From assembly GCA_021234155.1 (NCBI GenBank), contig JAJEKV010000092.1:62001-126000 (forward strand): a stretch of 64,000 nucleotides of DNA, written 5' to 3'. This stretch comes from Isoetes taiwanensis (Eukaryota; Streptophyta; Lycopodiopsida; Isoetales; Isoetaceae). The position numbers and the translations under genes were made by a program. The notes beneath the pieces were generated by a model that made no database searches, was not told the origin of the DNA, and saw only the letters and a program-made list of their open reading frames with translations. Positions 1 to 9,289 of this stretch are shown in pieces; positions within the stretch are counted from its first letter, which is position 1; each line of letters opens with the position of its first letter.

Positions 1-374
1 GGTGCTTGGGAATTTTGTGTTTGCATCCTCAACAAAACTCATGACAGGCTCGGAGCCCTTGTACATTTCTAGGCTGTCAAAATGGTACACACCTGGCTGA
101 CATTTAACTGGCTGACCTCCAAGACCTACAATGACATACACTGTCCAGTGCTGCTGATAACATGCTGGCAGAATGGTACATTCCAAAATTGCAAGTTGAG
201 GGTGCAACAGTTTGTCCTTTGAAGCAAGCTCGTTCGACAGTAATGTGTAAATGGCGGATCCATGAAATGGAACCTCGTTACATGTCATGCTTGATGCGAG
301 AATTGGTGCATACACCGCCAAAGTCCAAGGTGCGGTAAAACAAGATGATTTAAGAAACAATGAAGACTTCAAAT
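1..374 (-). CDS. Ulp1-type cysteine protease-like exon, runs off left edge
   Basis: Read on the minus strand, this stretch stays open and gives a segment typical of C48 (Ulp1/SENP) SUMO-protease-like domains. A Gln-His-Trp stretch (about 130-140) followed by hydrophobic residues fits the catalytic His strand, and His-Phe-Asp-Ser-Leu (about 70-85) fits the catalytic Asp. The Gln and Cys part of the active site would lie beyond the left edge. Known family role: removal of SUMO-like modifiers; in plants Ulp1-like domains also sit in Mutator and CACTA transposons, so this could be transposon cargo. The acceptor near 374 is approximate, because joining it to the upstream exon at the best GT/AG sites does not keep phase; a weaker site pair or a frameshift is implied. 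Confidence 0.55.
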
Positions 375-401
375 CTGAGTTGTTTATATTAAATTACTAA
401 C

Positions 402-590
402 CTCATGAAGAAATGGACTATCCATCCTTTGAACCAATCCCTACTTTTCTCCAATATTCTGATTGCCTCTTGATCAAGCACAAGAGGCTCCTGCTGTCCT
501 TTAAACACTTCAAGTGGCAAGTGTTCTGGTCGGATGTGCGCTCTTAACACTGCAGTCCTCGTGCTGGTGGTGTAAGTTTATATTCAGCAA
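402..590 (-). CDS. Upstream exon of the Ulp1-like protease
   Basis: The minus-strand frame contains an IRPEHLPLEVF stretch and, nearer the 3' end, DWFKGWIVHFFM, which resembles the substrate-groove start of Ulp1 domains where a conserved Trp-Leu-Asn-Asp is expected. A good donor (GAG followed by GTTAGT) ends it at 402. The 5' border near 590 is not resolved. It lies just upstream of the catalytic His/Asp exon and has the same orientation, so I read the two as one gene. No start codon is seen here. Confidence 0.45.
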
Positions 591-769
591 ATGGAAGATC
601 ATTGAAAACCTTGAGGAACATTGAAATAGCCAAGAAATGAACAATTGAAGTAAAACTTTGTTTATATTAAAAAGTCAAGAGAGGTTACATCATATACACA
701 ATAATACTATTTCTAGGCTTTAGTTCTATATTTTTTCATCATATTAATACAAATTTGACTCTCAGTGTC

Positions 770-1091
770 GGGTAAAAGCATGTTAGGGTGTACCACTTTT
801 GGAACCTGCAAAAGTACATACACTAGGTACTTCAGAACTGGGTACTTTCTCATTTTTCTTTTCATTAAAACTAATACAAAAATCCAAAATAAAAGTCAAG
901 GACGTGTTAATATTCAAAGTTAAGATAAAGATAATGCTATCGGAGACCAATATATATATAAAAAGTTCTAAAACATACCTTATATTGAGATATTACACAG
1001 GTATACAGTACCCAGTCCTGGCTACCTTTTTAGGTACTTTTTTAGTCACTAAATAATACTTTTTAAGGGACACCCTAACATGCTTTTACCC
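770..1091. mobile_element. Small non-autonomous DNA transposon (MITE-like)
   Basis: The ends are inverted copies of GGGTAAAAGCATGTTAGGGT (left 770 onwards, right reverse complement ending at 1091). TGTC lies directly outside both ends (766-769 and 1092-1095) and is a possible 4-bp target duplication. The 322-bp interior has no coding capacity but carries GGTAC/TACCTTTTTAGGTAC-type subterminal repeats. It sits at the 3' end of the FCP1-like frame and supplies that frame's stop codon. The superfamily is not clear: the TIR starts GGG and the target duplication is short. Confidence 0.7.
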
Positions 1092-1620
1092 TGTCAAACA
1101 TATTCAGCATTTTGTTGCTTTCGACATAACTTTGCACATTCCCTGCCTTCAGCAACCCCTGAAGCCAAACCTTTAGATCATTCATGAGGAAATTGCCATC
1201 TACTCTGTCAGGGCTCCAGCTGTTTGGACAGATCATGGTGTTTGGCGCATTGAGGTACCCTTTGTATCTGTTGTCATCAATGAGAAGCACGTTCTCTTTT
1301 GTGAAACCTGGAAATTCGTCGTAGACCTTTTTCAGGTGCTTCAAAAAAATTGGCTTTTTACTGTTAAATAAATTTGTGTTGGTACAGTGATCCTGACTCC
1401 ATATGAACTTGAATTTGTCCTTGTGTTTCATCAATGCTCCCTTAACTATGACTCTCAAGTTTTGAGCCTGCAGGCTGGACCAAAGTGCTATATGAAAATT
1501 CTGACTGCACCAATCTATGAACTCGGCCCAGCCTGGTCTAGTTACTACCCACTTGGTTCTGTTAAGTGTGATCAACTTAACATCATCTTCTTTGGCGTGG
1601 GTATGGACTCTTTGTTGTCA
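1092..1620 (-). pseudogene. FCP1/SCP-like (HAD) phosphatase domain fragment
   Basis: The minus-strand frame encodes an NLI-interacting-factor/FCP1 homology domain of the plant type. It has TRPGWAEFIDWC, then IALWSS, a Trp-Ser-Gln-Asp-His-Cys segment, and LLIDDNRYKGYLN, the usual Ile-Asp-Asp motif, followed by a conserved C-terminal stretch ending near SYVESNK. The N-terminal catalytic Asp-x-Asp/Asn motif should lie in an upstream exon and is not seen. The open frame extends upstream to about 1620, where an acceptor is likely. The C-terminus runs into the small transposon at 1091, so the last residues and the stop come from the insert. Family role: phosphoserine phosphatases acting on RNA polymerase II CTD or other substrates. 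A second copy of this domain is at 8.7-9.3 kb on the other strand. Confidence 0.65.
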
Positions 1621-1696
1621 TAGCTTCTACCCGAACTCCATTGTAGTAAAAAACAAAGGATTGGGCTTAACCTTGTAGTCTTCTCGCATGGACAGA

Positions 1697-1815
1697 GTTG
1701 GTGCGGGGCTGGAAACTTCGCTCAAGCATTTCTTGGTGCGAGGGCTGGAAACTTACGCTTCAAAGATCTATTCGTGCAGGGGATGGAAACTTACGCTCGA
1801 GAATGTCTTGGAGGT
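1697..1815. repeat. Short tandem repeat, period about 36-38 bp
   Basis: At least three imperfect units share GGGGCTGGAAACTTACGCTC (unit anchors at 1707, 1743 and 1781). The following stretch to about 2110 has looser repeats of GATGCATCCG and CGATTTG words. No gene is seen in 1,650-2,880. Confidence 0.65.
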
Positions 1816-2927
1816 GTCTTTTGCTTGGAATTACGCTCTTGCTTTTTCTCCGAGACACTTCCGGTGCAAAAATTTAATGATTCGGTAACTATATGGGTCA
1901 AATTAAAAAGAAGACAGCACAAAAGGTTGGAAGTTACCTTGTGACTTACATTCACGAAACGATTTGTTCAGATCATAATCGATGCATCCGGCGATTTGGC
2001 GATTGGTGTGGAGCATGACTTAATGCATCCGTTGATCTCGGGCGATTCTTGTCGGTTGGAGCACCCATTGGAGCTTGACTTGATGCACCCATCGATTTGT
2101 TGACATCTACCGATTTGTCCGACTTCTCAGAACCCCGATGCATCTTCCGATTTTCCCGAAGTTTCTATCTGTGTCTAATGCTTTCGAAGGGGTGCGAGTG
2201 TCTTGTCCTCCTAACTGACCACATTGTACATCTATATCTACAAAGTAGGGATGAAGAAGTAAGCTACATATCCCAATTGCATCAAACAAGATTTGGTTAC
2301 CTTTGAGGGTAGAAAATAATTCCCTTTTTGGTGTGCTAGATGGACTCACATAGTCATTGCCACCAGTATGAACAGTTAGACCTGAATTAGTAAACGGCGC
2401 CATGCTCTGCAAACCTGGAATTGAATCACAATTGATTGTAACTATGCTTTGGTTTTTTTAACTAAGTTCCAGACTTTTTTACTCTCTTTACGATGTTCCT
2501 GTTTTTATATATCTAAAGTGTCCCCTAAAATGAGCGAGCGATCTCATCCTAGGGGGCACTTTAGATACACAAAACAGGAGAAGCAAAAGAGACTAAGCCA
2601 GCCAGGATCTTGTTTTATGTCGGGCTTACTCCCTTTTCGAAGTTTCTCGCTTGAGGTATCTAATTAAGCCACCGAAAGTGATGATGTCATCCTAGGGGGC
2701 TTACTCTCTTTTCGAGCTACCTATAAGTGCTCACCTGTAAGTGCCTTAGTAGCTTGAAGTTGCTTTTGATCCTCCCTACTCACACCTAAGGCTTGTACCC
2801 ATGCTGTAGAAAATTCATGACAACAATTCTCAATGCAACAGTGATTACAAATCCTGCAAAGTGAGCATAAAATTTGTCAATGAGAATACAATTATACTAA
2901 GCACTTGGGAATTTTGTTATGAAGTAC

Positions 2928-3475
2928 CTCAAGAGGTCGAAAGCAGACATGGAAGATGGTATTGGTTTTGCATTGACAATCAAAGTTGGTAGTGGTTTCC
3001 CCATCCCTTCGGAGGATCTTGCCACGTAATGGACAGCCACTACCATAATCTTCAGCCTTATCAAGGTCTGGAAGTAGTGGATCCAAGACAAATAAAGGAA
3101 GACGGTCCTTGCAAGACAGAAACCTCTCTAACCTTGGTTCCAGCACTTTCAATGCTGTTGTGTCTGCTTCCCTGGCTGACAGCAGATTAAGCTCCTCGAT
3201 TTTTGTCTGCTCAAGTTCTGGTAATAGTTCCTTCAGCTCAGCCTCTGTATCTTGGCATATAGCCCGAATACCGTCTGCACGACTTGGTTTATCCTTAATC
3301 ATTCCTTCCCATTTTTTTAAATCTTTATTCATCTTCTCGGTCTGGAACTCAAGTTGCTGAACCTTCATTTGTAGCACCTGCAGGCTTTGATCACAAGTTT
3401 GCAACCTTGCCTTACACTGAATCACTTCTGATCTTGTAGAGTTGATCCATTCTCCCAGTGTCCTGTTGAATTCAT
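2928..3475 (-). CDS. Exon encoding a coiled-coil segment
   Basis: The minus-strand exon is bounded by a good acceptor (TTTCCAG before 3475) and a possible donor (GAG then GTACTT at 2928). It encodes about 180 residues. The first 130 are rich in Glu, Lys, Gln and Leu with heptad-like spacing (for example LQMKVQQLEFQTEKMNKDLK), as in a long coiled coil. The end is Cys-containing (DCQCKTN). I do not recognise a family. It lies on the same strand as, and upstream of, the Ulp1-like exons and may belong to that gene. Confidence 0.5.
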
Positions 3476-3484
3476 CTGGAAAGT

Positions 3485-4030
3485 AATCCAAGGTTAGTAC
3501 CACATGACACAACAGGCACCACTTTACACACCACAAATTCCATCATGACAAACTTTGCACCACAAATGGCGTCATATTCACCACATGTGGTGTGGCATGT
3601 GGCACCAAACTGGTGCCACATGCCCACCACATATGGCACCACAATGCACCCAAGGCACCACATATGGCAATCCATTACTTCGCACCACAAATGGCGTCAA
3701 AGACACCACATGTGGTGCAAAAATGGATCCATAGTGGTGCCACATTAGACACCACATGTGGCACCACAATGCACGAAGGCACCACATCCCGGCGGGGCAT
3801 CCACCACCCCATATGTGGCAGATAGCGTGGTGCAATATTTAGCGCAGCAGTTGGCACCACATATGGCAGACAATCCACCATATTCACAAGTATCACCATA
3901 TCTAACATCACATATGACACTAAGTATAGAAACATATGGAAGCCAATTCACTATTCAGATAAGGTACCACGTTTGGTACTATATGTGACACTACATATGC
4001 TACAAACTACATTATTAACATATAATTGGC
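3485..4030. repeat. Cluster of CACCACATGTGG-type palindromic words
   Basis: Dense imperfect copies of ACCACATGTGGC, ACCACATATGGC and perfect palindromes such as CACCACATGTGGTG (near 3576 and 3707) recur over about 400 bp, then fade. The region sits in the presumed intron upstream of the coiled-coil exon. Several frames are open across it on both strands, which reflects the simple composition and not coding. Confidence 0.75.
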
Positions 4031-4380
4031 ACCATATGACTGTCCTGTAACACATTTGGAGCTACATACTACTGTGAACTGAAATTATCCACCACAACTC
4101 GAAACTAGCAGCACAAATTTCCTACACATAACTTACAACACACCCAAATGAAGAAGTAAGTGGTGTACCTGATTGTTCAAGCTTGCTAGACCTTCTTTGG
4201 AAAATAACAGTTCAATATTAAATTGCATCATATGGTGGTTCCGGAAGAAGAGGGTTGAAAAGTACCTATTTTTTCGATTGATTTTCCCGAGATTCTTCTT
4301 TGACTTGAGGAGGCTTGAATTGTGGCCTAGTCATTTCAAGAGAGGAAGCATCATCGTGGCGGGGTTGCTCGCTTCCTCAC

Positions 4381-4609
4381 TATTTGAAATGATTGCATGC
4401 TTCCTCTTACGTTGGGACGAGAGGCTTGGACCCTTTTTCTCTTAATGTTGTTTAAGCTCAACCAATTTATTTCTTTTCCTTTTGTGTGAAGGTAATACGC
4501 AACAGCCATAGTCTGTGAGGCCATGCCTCCCCAGGCACACTTCCTGCCTGTGATTTTTTTGTAAAGGCACATATATTCATTATACCTCTCCTTGCTCATA
4601 TTCTTCAAC
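4381..4609 (-). CDS. Exon of an unrecognised minus-strand gene
   Basis: The exon is bounded by an acceptor (CATCATGCAG before 4609) and a donor (GTGAGG after 4381). The frame gives a basic protein segment starting LKNMSKERYNEYMCLYKK and rich in Lys, Arg and Tyr. It joins in phase to the exon at 4684-4865 (codon CA|G). It may be an N-terminal part of the coiled-coil/Ulp1-like gene downstream on the same strand. Family not recognised. Confidence 0.5.
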
Positions 4610-4683
4610 CTGCATGATGAAACAAAACAATATTCTAAACAACAGAGAATCATGGGCATCCCAGAATCTAGAATGCAACCCAC

Positions 4684-4865
4684 TGTAAGTGGATTTTCCG
4701 ATACTTTCGGTCCCCAAAGCGGACTTCGATTTCTTCTTGTGTGGCGTAATGCTTTTCTTGCCTGTACATTGCCTTGTAGGTGTATCCCGTGGCATTCAAG
4801 TCCGGTATGATCAGAGCCATTTCTTGATCGATCTTCTTGCCAGAAATCAGAAATGGTCTTGCCGG
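4684..4865 (-). CDS. Upstream exon of the same unrecognised gene
   Basis: The minus-strand open frame includes KKIDQEMALIIPDLNATGYT and YATQEEIEVRFGDRKYRK and ends at a donor (CACTTACA then GTGGGT at 4684/4683). Reading phase agrees with the next exon. The 5' end is uncertain because it runs into a tandem duplication at 4846-4970. Family not recognised. Confidence 0.45.
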
Positions 4866-4970
4866 ATTAAGGGAGCGTGATCAGAGTTTTTGAGGGAAAA
4901 TGAAAATTCAGAATCAGAAATGGTCTTGCCGGATTAAGGGAGCGTGATCAGAGTTTTTGAGGGAAAATGA
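4846..4970. repeat. Tandem duplication, 58-bp units at 67-bp period
   Basis: A 58-bp block starting ATCAGAAATGGTCTTGCCGG occurs at 4846-4903 and again, without visible change, at 4913-4970. The lack of differences suggests a recent duplication. Confidence 0.85.
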
Positions 4971-5144
4971 TCGTGTACGTTGCTGAATAAGCCTGAATAA
5001 GACTGAAAGGACAAAATTTTGAATAAGTAATCATGTGTATTTTTGAAAAAATAACTCCCTCTCCCACTACAAATTCGGTAGTTCCCACCACACTTAGCAC
5101 CCAAAAATGTGGTGCTAAAATGCACGTTTTTGTTCCACTACAAC

Positions 5145-8100
5145 ATGCTTTCACCCATACCACTCAATTCTCAGCATGAACAGCAGGCTAAACTCCTTTG
5201 TGAGTCCCCCATTTCTTCGCAAGAGAATGACCGGTCATATAATGTACTTAAGGGTTGCAATACTACATCAAAGGATTTGAGTAGACCAATACAGCGGTCT
5301 TTTGAAAGACCCCGAATGGTAAAATAGGGGGTGGCACGGATAATCAAAGTCCAGCAAAGATGAAGGCAAGAAGAAATCTAAGATTGCATGTAGTTTCAGG
5401 TAGGTGTATTAATCATAAAAATTAGAAGTTTTTATTTTTCATAACAACGGGGGTTGTTGTTTTAAACTAGGGGAAGATGATACTGGAACACCTGTTCCAA
5501 GGATGCAGTCATGTGAACATCAAAAACAAAATACAGGTGGGTGCTTTAGAAATTGCATACTTGACATGCATTGAGATTTTGATTAAAAGGAATTGCTGAT
5601 GGTAGATGATGTTGCCCACAATATCAAAAGTCCAAACTTGATGCGCAAAGAAGGAAAGCAAGCTGCACCACCAGTGAAGAAAAAACTAGTGTAAGTACAT
5701 GTCATGTTGTTTTCATCGCTAGAGAAGTTTGCAAAGAGAAAGAATGTGTCTTAATGCAAAGAGAAAGAATGCGTCTATCATAAACATTCGCCAATGTAAC
5801 GATTTCTAGCCGCATTTTTATAATCTATAATGCTGCAAAAAGATAGATATGAAAGAGCATACCTCCAAATGTCTTCTGTTTCATATATTTGACAAATGTA
5901 ATGGTTTGTGGACTTGTTGCAGGCCAAAGGCTTCTCCAATTAAAACCATGTGTAATCCTGTCAAACCTCTTCCATTAACAAGGTAGATACATTCCTAATG
6001 TAATTTCTGATATGCAAATCATTCTAGACTAAAGATTGCGATTTATTACAGAGGAAGGAAGGAAGGAAGGAAGTTTATTTTAACGTCCACGGAGGCCAGA
6101 GGCCTATGAGACGGCACAGAACAGGCAAAAAAGCCAAAAACCCCAACACCAAAAACAAACAATGTAACTGTACAGTAGAACCCTACTATCGGGATGAAAA
6201 AACCCCCACTTGGGAGGAAAAACCCTAACAGTAGGCTCTCAAATACCATGCCCCAGAAGAGCAAGTCTGACGGCCGAAATCTGCAGGATGTAAGCTCCGG
6301 TCGGCGCTACCATAGGTGATGCGAGTAATCGATGTAGCGGTGTGTCGAGCATCTAAGATCGGTGTGCACCGCTTCGGACATGGGCATATGCCGGGCACCA
6401 TTTGGAGGGCATGGTGCTCATCCTCTATCACGTGCATCTCACAACACCGACATATCCTCTCCTCCCCGGGGATCCCGTGCCCGCCATTCACCCCCAAATG
6501 AACTGCCTCAATTCGAGGTAATGGGAACCCGGCCCTTATGGCGGCAATAGCTCTCCGTTTCTTCACAGAGATGTGTGCTTTCGGGCACCGATGGGGTCCA
6601 TGCTCAAGGCTGGGATTAATATGAGCGTGATAGTGCTCGTCTTGGGCTTTGCAAGAGTAGAGGCATCCCACGAGTGGCAGCATAGCCCGCGATCCAATTG
6701 CCCATTCTCGCGCGATCGAATCGCCGATTGCCACCATCCGTTGGTAATCCATAGACCACCTCCTAAACCATCCCTTACGATTGCTCGTGCCATACCCTCT
6801 TCACAGCCGGGGGCCCCCTGGCGTTAACAACACGGCTTTGTGGGGCAAGCGATGCTCATCCATCCCATCCACCTTATGGAAGCAAGTAAGATGCCTTCAA
6901 GATAGCGAGATCGTTTGTAAAGGCCGAACCCCGTCTCATACAACAAAAAATCGACACGGTGCGGTGTCCTTCACTCCCAAGCTATAGGTCAAGAAAGCTT
7001 TACGCACCCTTTCCAACCTATCCCACGTATTTTTGCTAAGCTGGGCTGGGCCCCAAACCTCCACCCCATATAGCAGCACCGGCTCAACCAAAGCTCTAAG
7101 CGGGTGTGCTCTCCTCGCCCGATCCACGAGAGATCTATCCGCAACACGCTGCGTTTTTAATCGCATATAAAGCCTTCCAGCCTGCGAGAGCGGCTCTTCT
7201 CTCCACACACTCATCCCACAAAGCATGTTAGTAGTGAAATCAATTCCCAGATACTTGAAGCTCGCGACATCTCCACTACGCCCCCGTAATAGAACTCAGG
7301 GATAGGGTGTTATGGACGAGGATCGCGAAGCTTAGTTTTTGTGCAAGTTCTTTGTCATTCCGTTGCCCCACGTAACCCACCGAGGGCATCCAAATGCTGC
7401 TGCATACTGCTGGCCGTGTGAGCTAGCAAAGCTACATCATCCGCATATAGTAACTGGCTCACAGAGGTCGCATCAGATAATTGCACCCCGGCTCCCCCAT
7501 GGTGCTGCATCCACGTCTCCAAGCTATCAATATACAACCCAAAAAGCGTTGGAGACAACGGGCAGCCCCCGCTTAACTCCCATAGTGCTAGCTACCGCCG
7601 ATCCTCATAAAGGCGGTCAAAGATAAATCCCATCATAAAGCTGGTGCACCACATTCTGCAACTCCTGTGGAACTCGCAATTCTTGCAACCTCTGCCACAG
7701 TATGTCTCTGGGGACGGTATCATATGCAGTCTTAAAATCTACAAAGCAGCAATACAAGTCCTGTCGCTCATTCCGGCTTGCCTCCATCAACACTCTCAAA
7801 GTGAAGATATGGTCGGTCGTGGAGTGAGGTAAAAGCCCGCTGCCGCCAATTGCGCACCCCCCTCCTCGGCCCACTTAGTAAGTTTCTTCTCCACCACCCG
7901 CCGGGAGCTTTGCAAAGCAATGAAGCTTACCATAATCATCCGGTCGCCACGGCTCATCCAGTATTACGGCTTTATGAAGCGGGAACAACCTTACTAACCA
8001 TCCACTCACGGGGGAGCCCCTCGCTCGAGCACGGTTAATGATCACCGTCGGGGCCCTACCACGGATGGGCCACCCCATTTCAACAAATTTCGACTGCAGC

Positions 8101-9286
8101 CCCTGTAAATCCTTTGCCTTGCCATTCGCCCGGATGCACGAGACCTTCTTGAACATCCTCCCCGCGTGAGCCGCGGCACCTCTCCTACGATCCGGGACCA
8201 CGGCATTAGCTCTGGCGGGTCATATAACTCCCCATAAGCGGTGCATCCATTGCTCCACACTTACATTACCAGCCACGGCGCTTCTTATATAACACCTTAC
8301 GCCAAAAGCTTTTGGCTCACGCCATGAGCATGTCAAGCAAAGCGCTCCTGGGTTTTACGCCATGTATCTCCCCTTCTTGGCTTTTAGGAAGAGCTTATAG
8401 TCTTGCGGGGCATGTGGCGCAAGCGTGGATCTATGACAAGCCGCAGCGGTGGCTCTTTAGAGCCTTGCAATCGACATCAAACCACGGGTTCTCAGGAAAA
8501 TGCGCGGTGTCCCTCCTTGGAGGGCCCTTCACTGCAAAGGAAGCCTCAGCAGCTGCAAGCAGCGCCCTCACCAGCCATGCACACCTGTCTTGCAGTGTGT
8601 AGAAGCTATCAAACCCCTGTAATTCCTGCACCAACACAGATTCATACTGTCCCTGCTTCCGAATACTAGATCCGAATAGAATCTTTATTAAGAGATTTGA
8701 CGTTGGTCAGAGACTACCGAGACGACACCCAGAATCAGAGCTCTATCAGATAGGCAGGTTTAGTATTGCAGTAAGACCAGGTTATGTGCACTTCATTAAG
8801 GAGTGTATGAAACACTTTGCGGTTGCAATTTGGTCTACGTTGTGTGAACAAAACTTGACCACATTGCTCGAGAATCTATTTCCTGAAGACGTGCGTAGCG
8901 AATTTGTGTTTATTTGGGATCAGACACAATGTGAGTCCACAAATCTTGATCATCCGCACACTCCAGGCAGGAAAATATTCCTCAAAGATCTCCACACAAT
9001 ATGGTCATCAATGCCATACGATTCCTCAAATAGTCTTCTAATAGAAGACTCTGAGTACAAGTGTCTACTGAACCCTAGAGGATCATATATTGTACCATAC
9101 TCCTTTAGTTGTCAATCAGAGACTGGAAGTGGCAAATATTTGATCGATGAACTGCTTCCTTATCTTGAGAAAGTCGCTGCTGCAACAAATGTTTGTACCC
9201 ATGTAATGCGATTTCCAATGATGAAGGGTTCAGCCAAAGAAACAACAGATGTAAAGAAATTACTCAAGAACAGCAAGATTTTGTGA
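5145..9286 (+). CDS. Multi-exon FCP1-like (HAD) phosphatase gene split by a LINE
   Basis: A plus-strand exon chain keeps reading phase at every junction: 5145-5318, 5360-5399, 5471-5536, 5606-5690, 5923-5982, then about 8695-9286. Donors and acceptors are mostly good (CAG|GTAGGT, CTAG|GGG, ACAG|GTGGGT, GT|GTAAGT, TTGCAG|GCC, AAG|GTAGAT). Early exons encode a Lys/Pro-rich linker (KEGKQAAPPVKKKL). The last exon encodes the FCP1 homology domain: IAVRPGYVHFIKEC, VAIWST, a Trp-Asp-Gln segment, SLLIEDSEYKCLLNP (Glu for the first Asp of the usual Ile-Asp-Asp), and a Lys-rich tail. The catalytic Asp motif is missing, unless ILDPNRIF at about 8663-8686 is a decayed copy. The non-LTR element at about 6.05-8.68 kb lies in or beside the last intron. 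Family role: serine phosphatase. Whether it is still expressed is unknown. Confidence 0.55.
7355..7558 (-). pseudogene. Reverse transcriptase active-site fragment of the LINE
   Basis: This frame carries the conserved SPTLFGLYIDSLE segment and the YADD catalytic box (residues 38-41), followed by VALLAHT. The Gly-Cys-Pro before it is in frame. The neighbouring RT segment upstream (7617-7874) is in another frame, so indels separate them. The catalytic Asp pair is intact. Confidence 0.75.
7617..7874 (-). pseudogene. Reverse transcriptase palm fragment of the LINE
   Basis: The frame contains HSTTDHIFTLRVLMEASRNE and then CCFVDFKTAYDTVPRDILW, which match the RT motifs before the YADD box, including the first catalytic Asp (FVDF). 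It ends at a stop after LYDGIYL. The preceding part of the domain (7875-8201) reads in a shifted frame. Confidence 0.75.
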
Positions 9287-9289
9287 GAC

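Larger units (their letters stand above)
6054..8683 (-). mobile_element. Non-LTR retrotransposon (LINE), 5'-truncated, microsatellite tail
   Basis: Minus strand, in order: the end of an endonuclease region (PWFDVDCKALK near 8440-8480), reverse transcriptase pieces in several frames (FVDFKTAYDTVPRDILWQRL around 7640-7730; GCPLSPTLFGLYID around 7530-7560; YADDVALL at 7424-7447), VLLYGVEVWGP near 7050, and a Cys/His cluster CRCCEMHVIEDEHH near 6400-6440. The 3' UTR contains CCTCCGTGGACG and ends in (TTCC)n at 6054-6073. Frames are broken by several indels and stops. TTTATTACAGAG just outside the tail (6042-6053) and TTTATTAAGAG at 8684-8694 may be a target duplication, placing the 5' junction at 8683; a junction nearer 8660 is the alternative. 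Confidence 0.8.

Noticed and set aside
3545-3988. Several overlapping open frames on both strands
   Set aside because: They come from the CACCACATGTGG word cluster, which lacks stops in many frames; no domain and no consistent exon signals.
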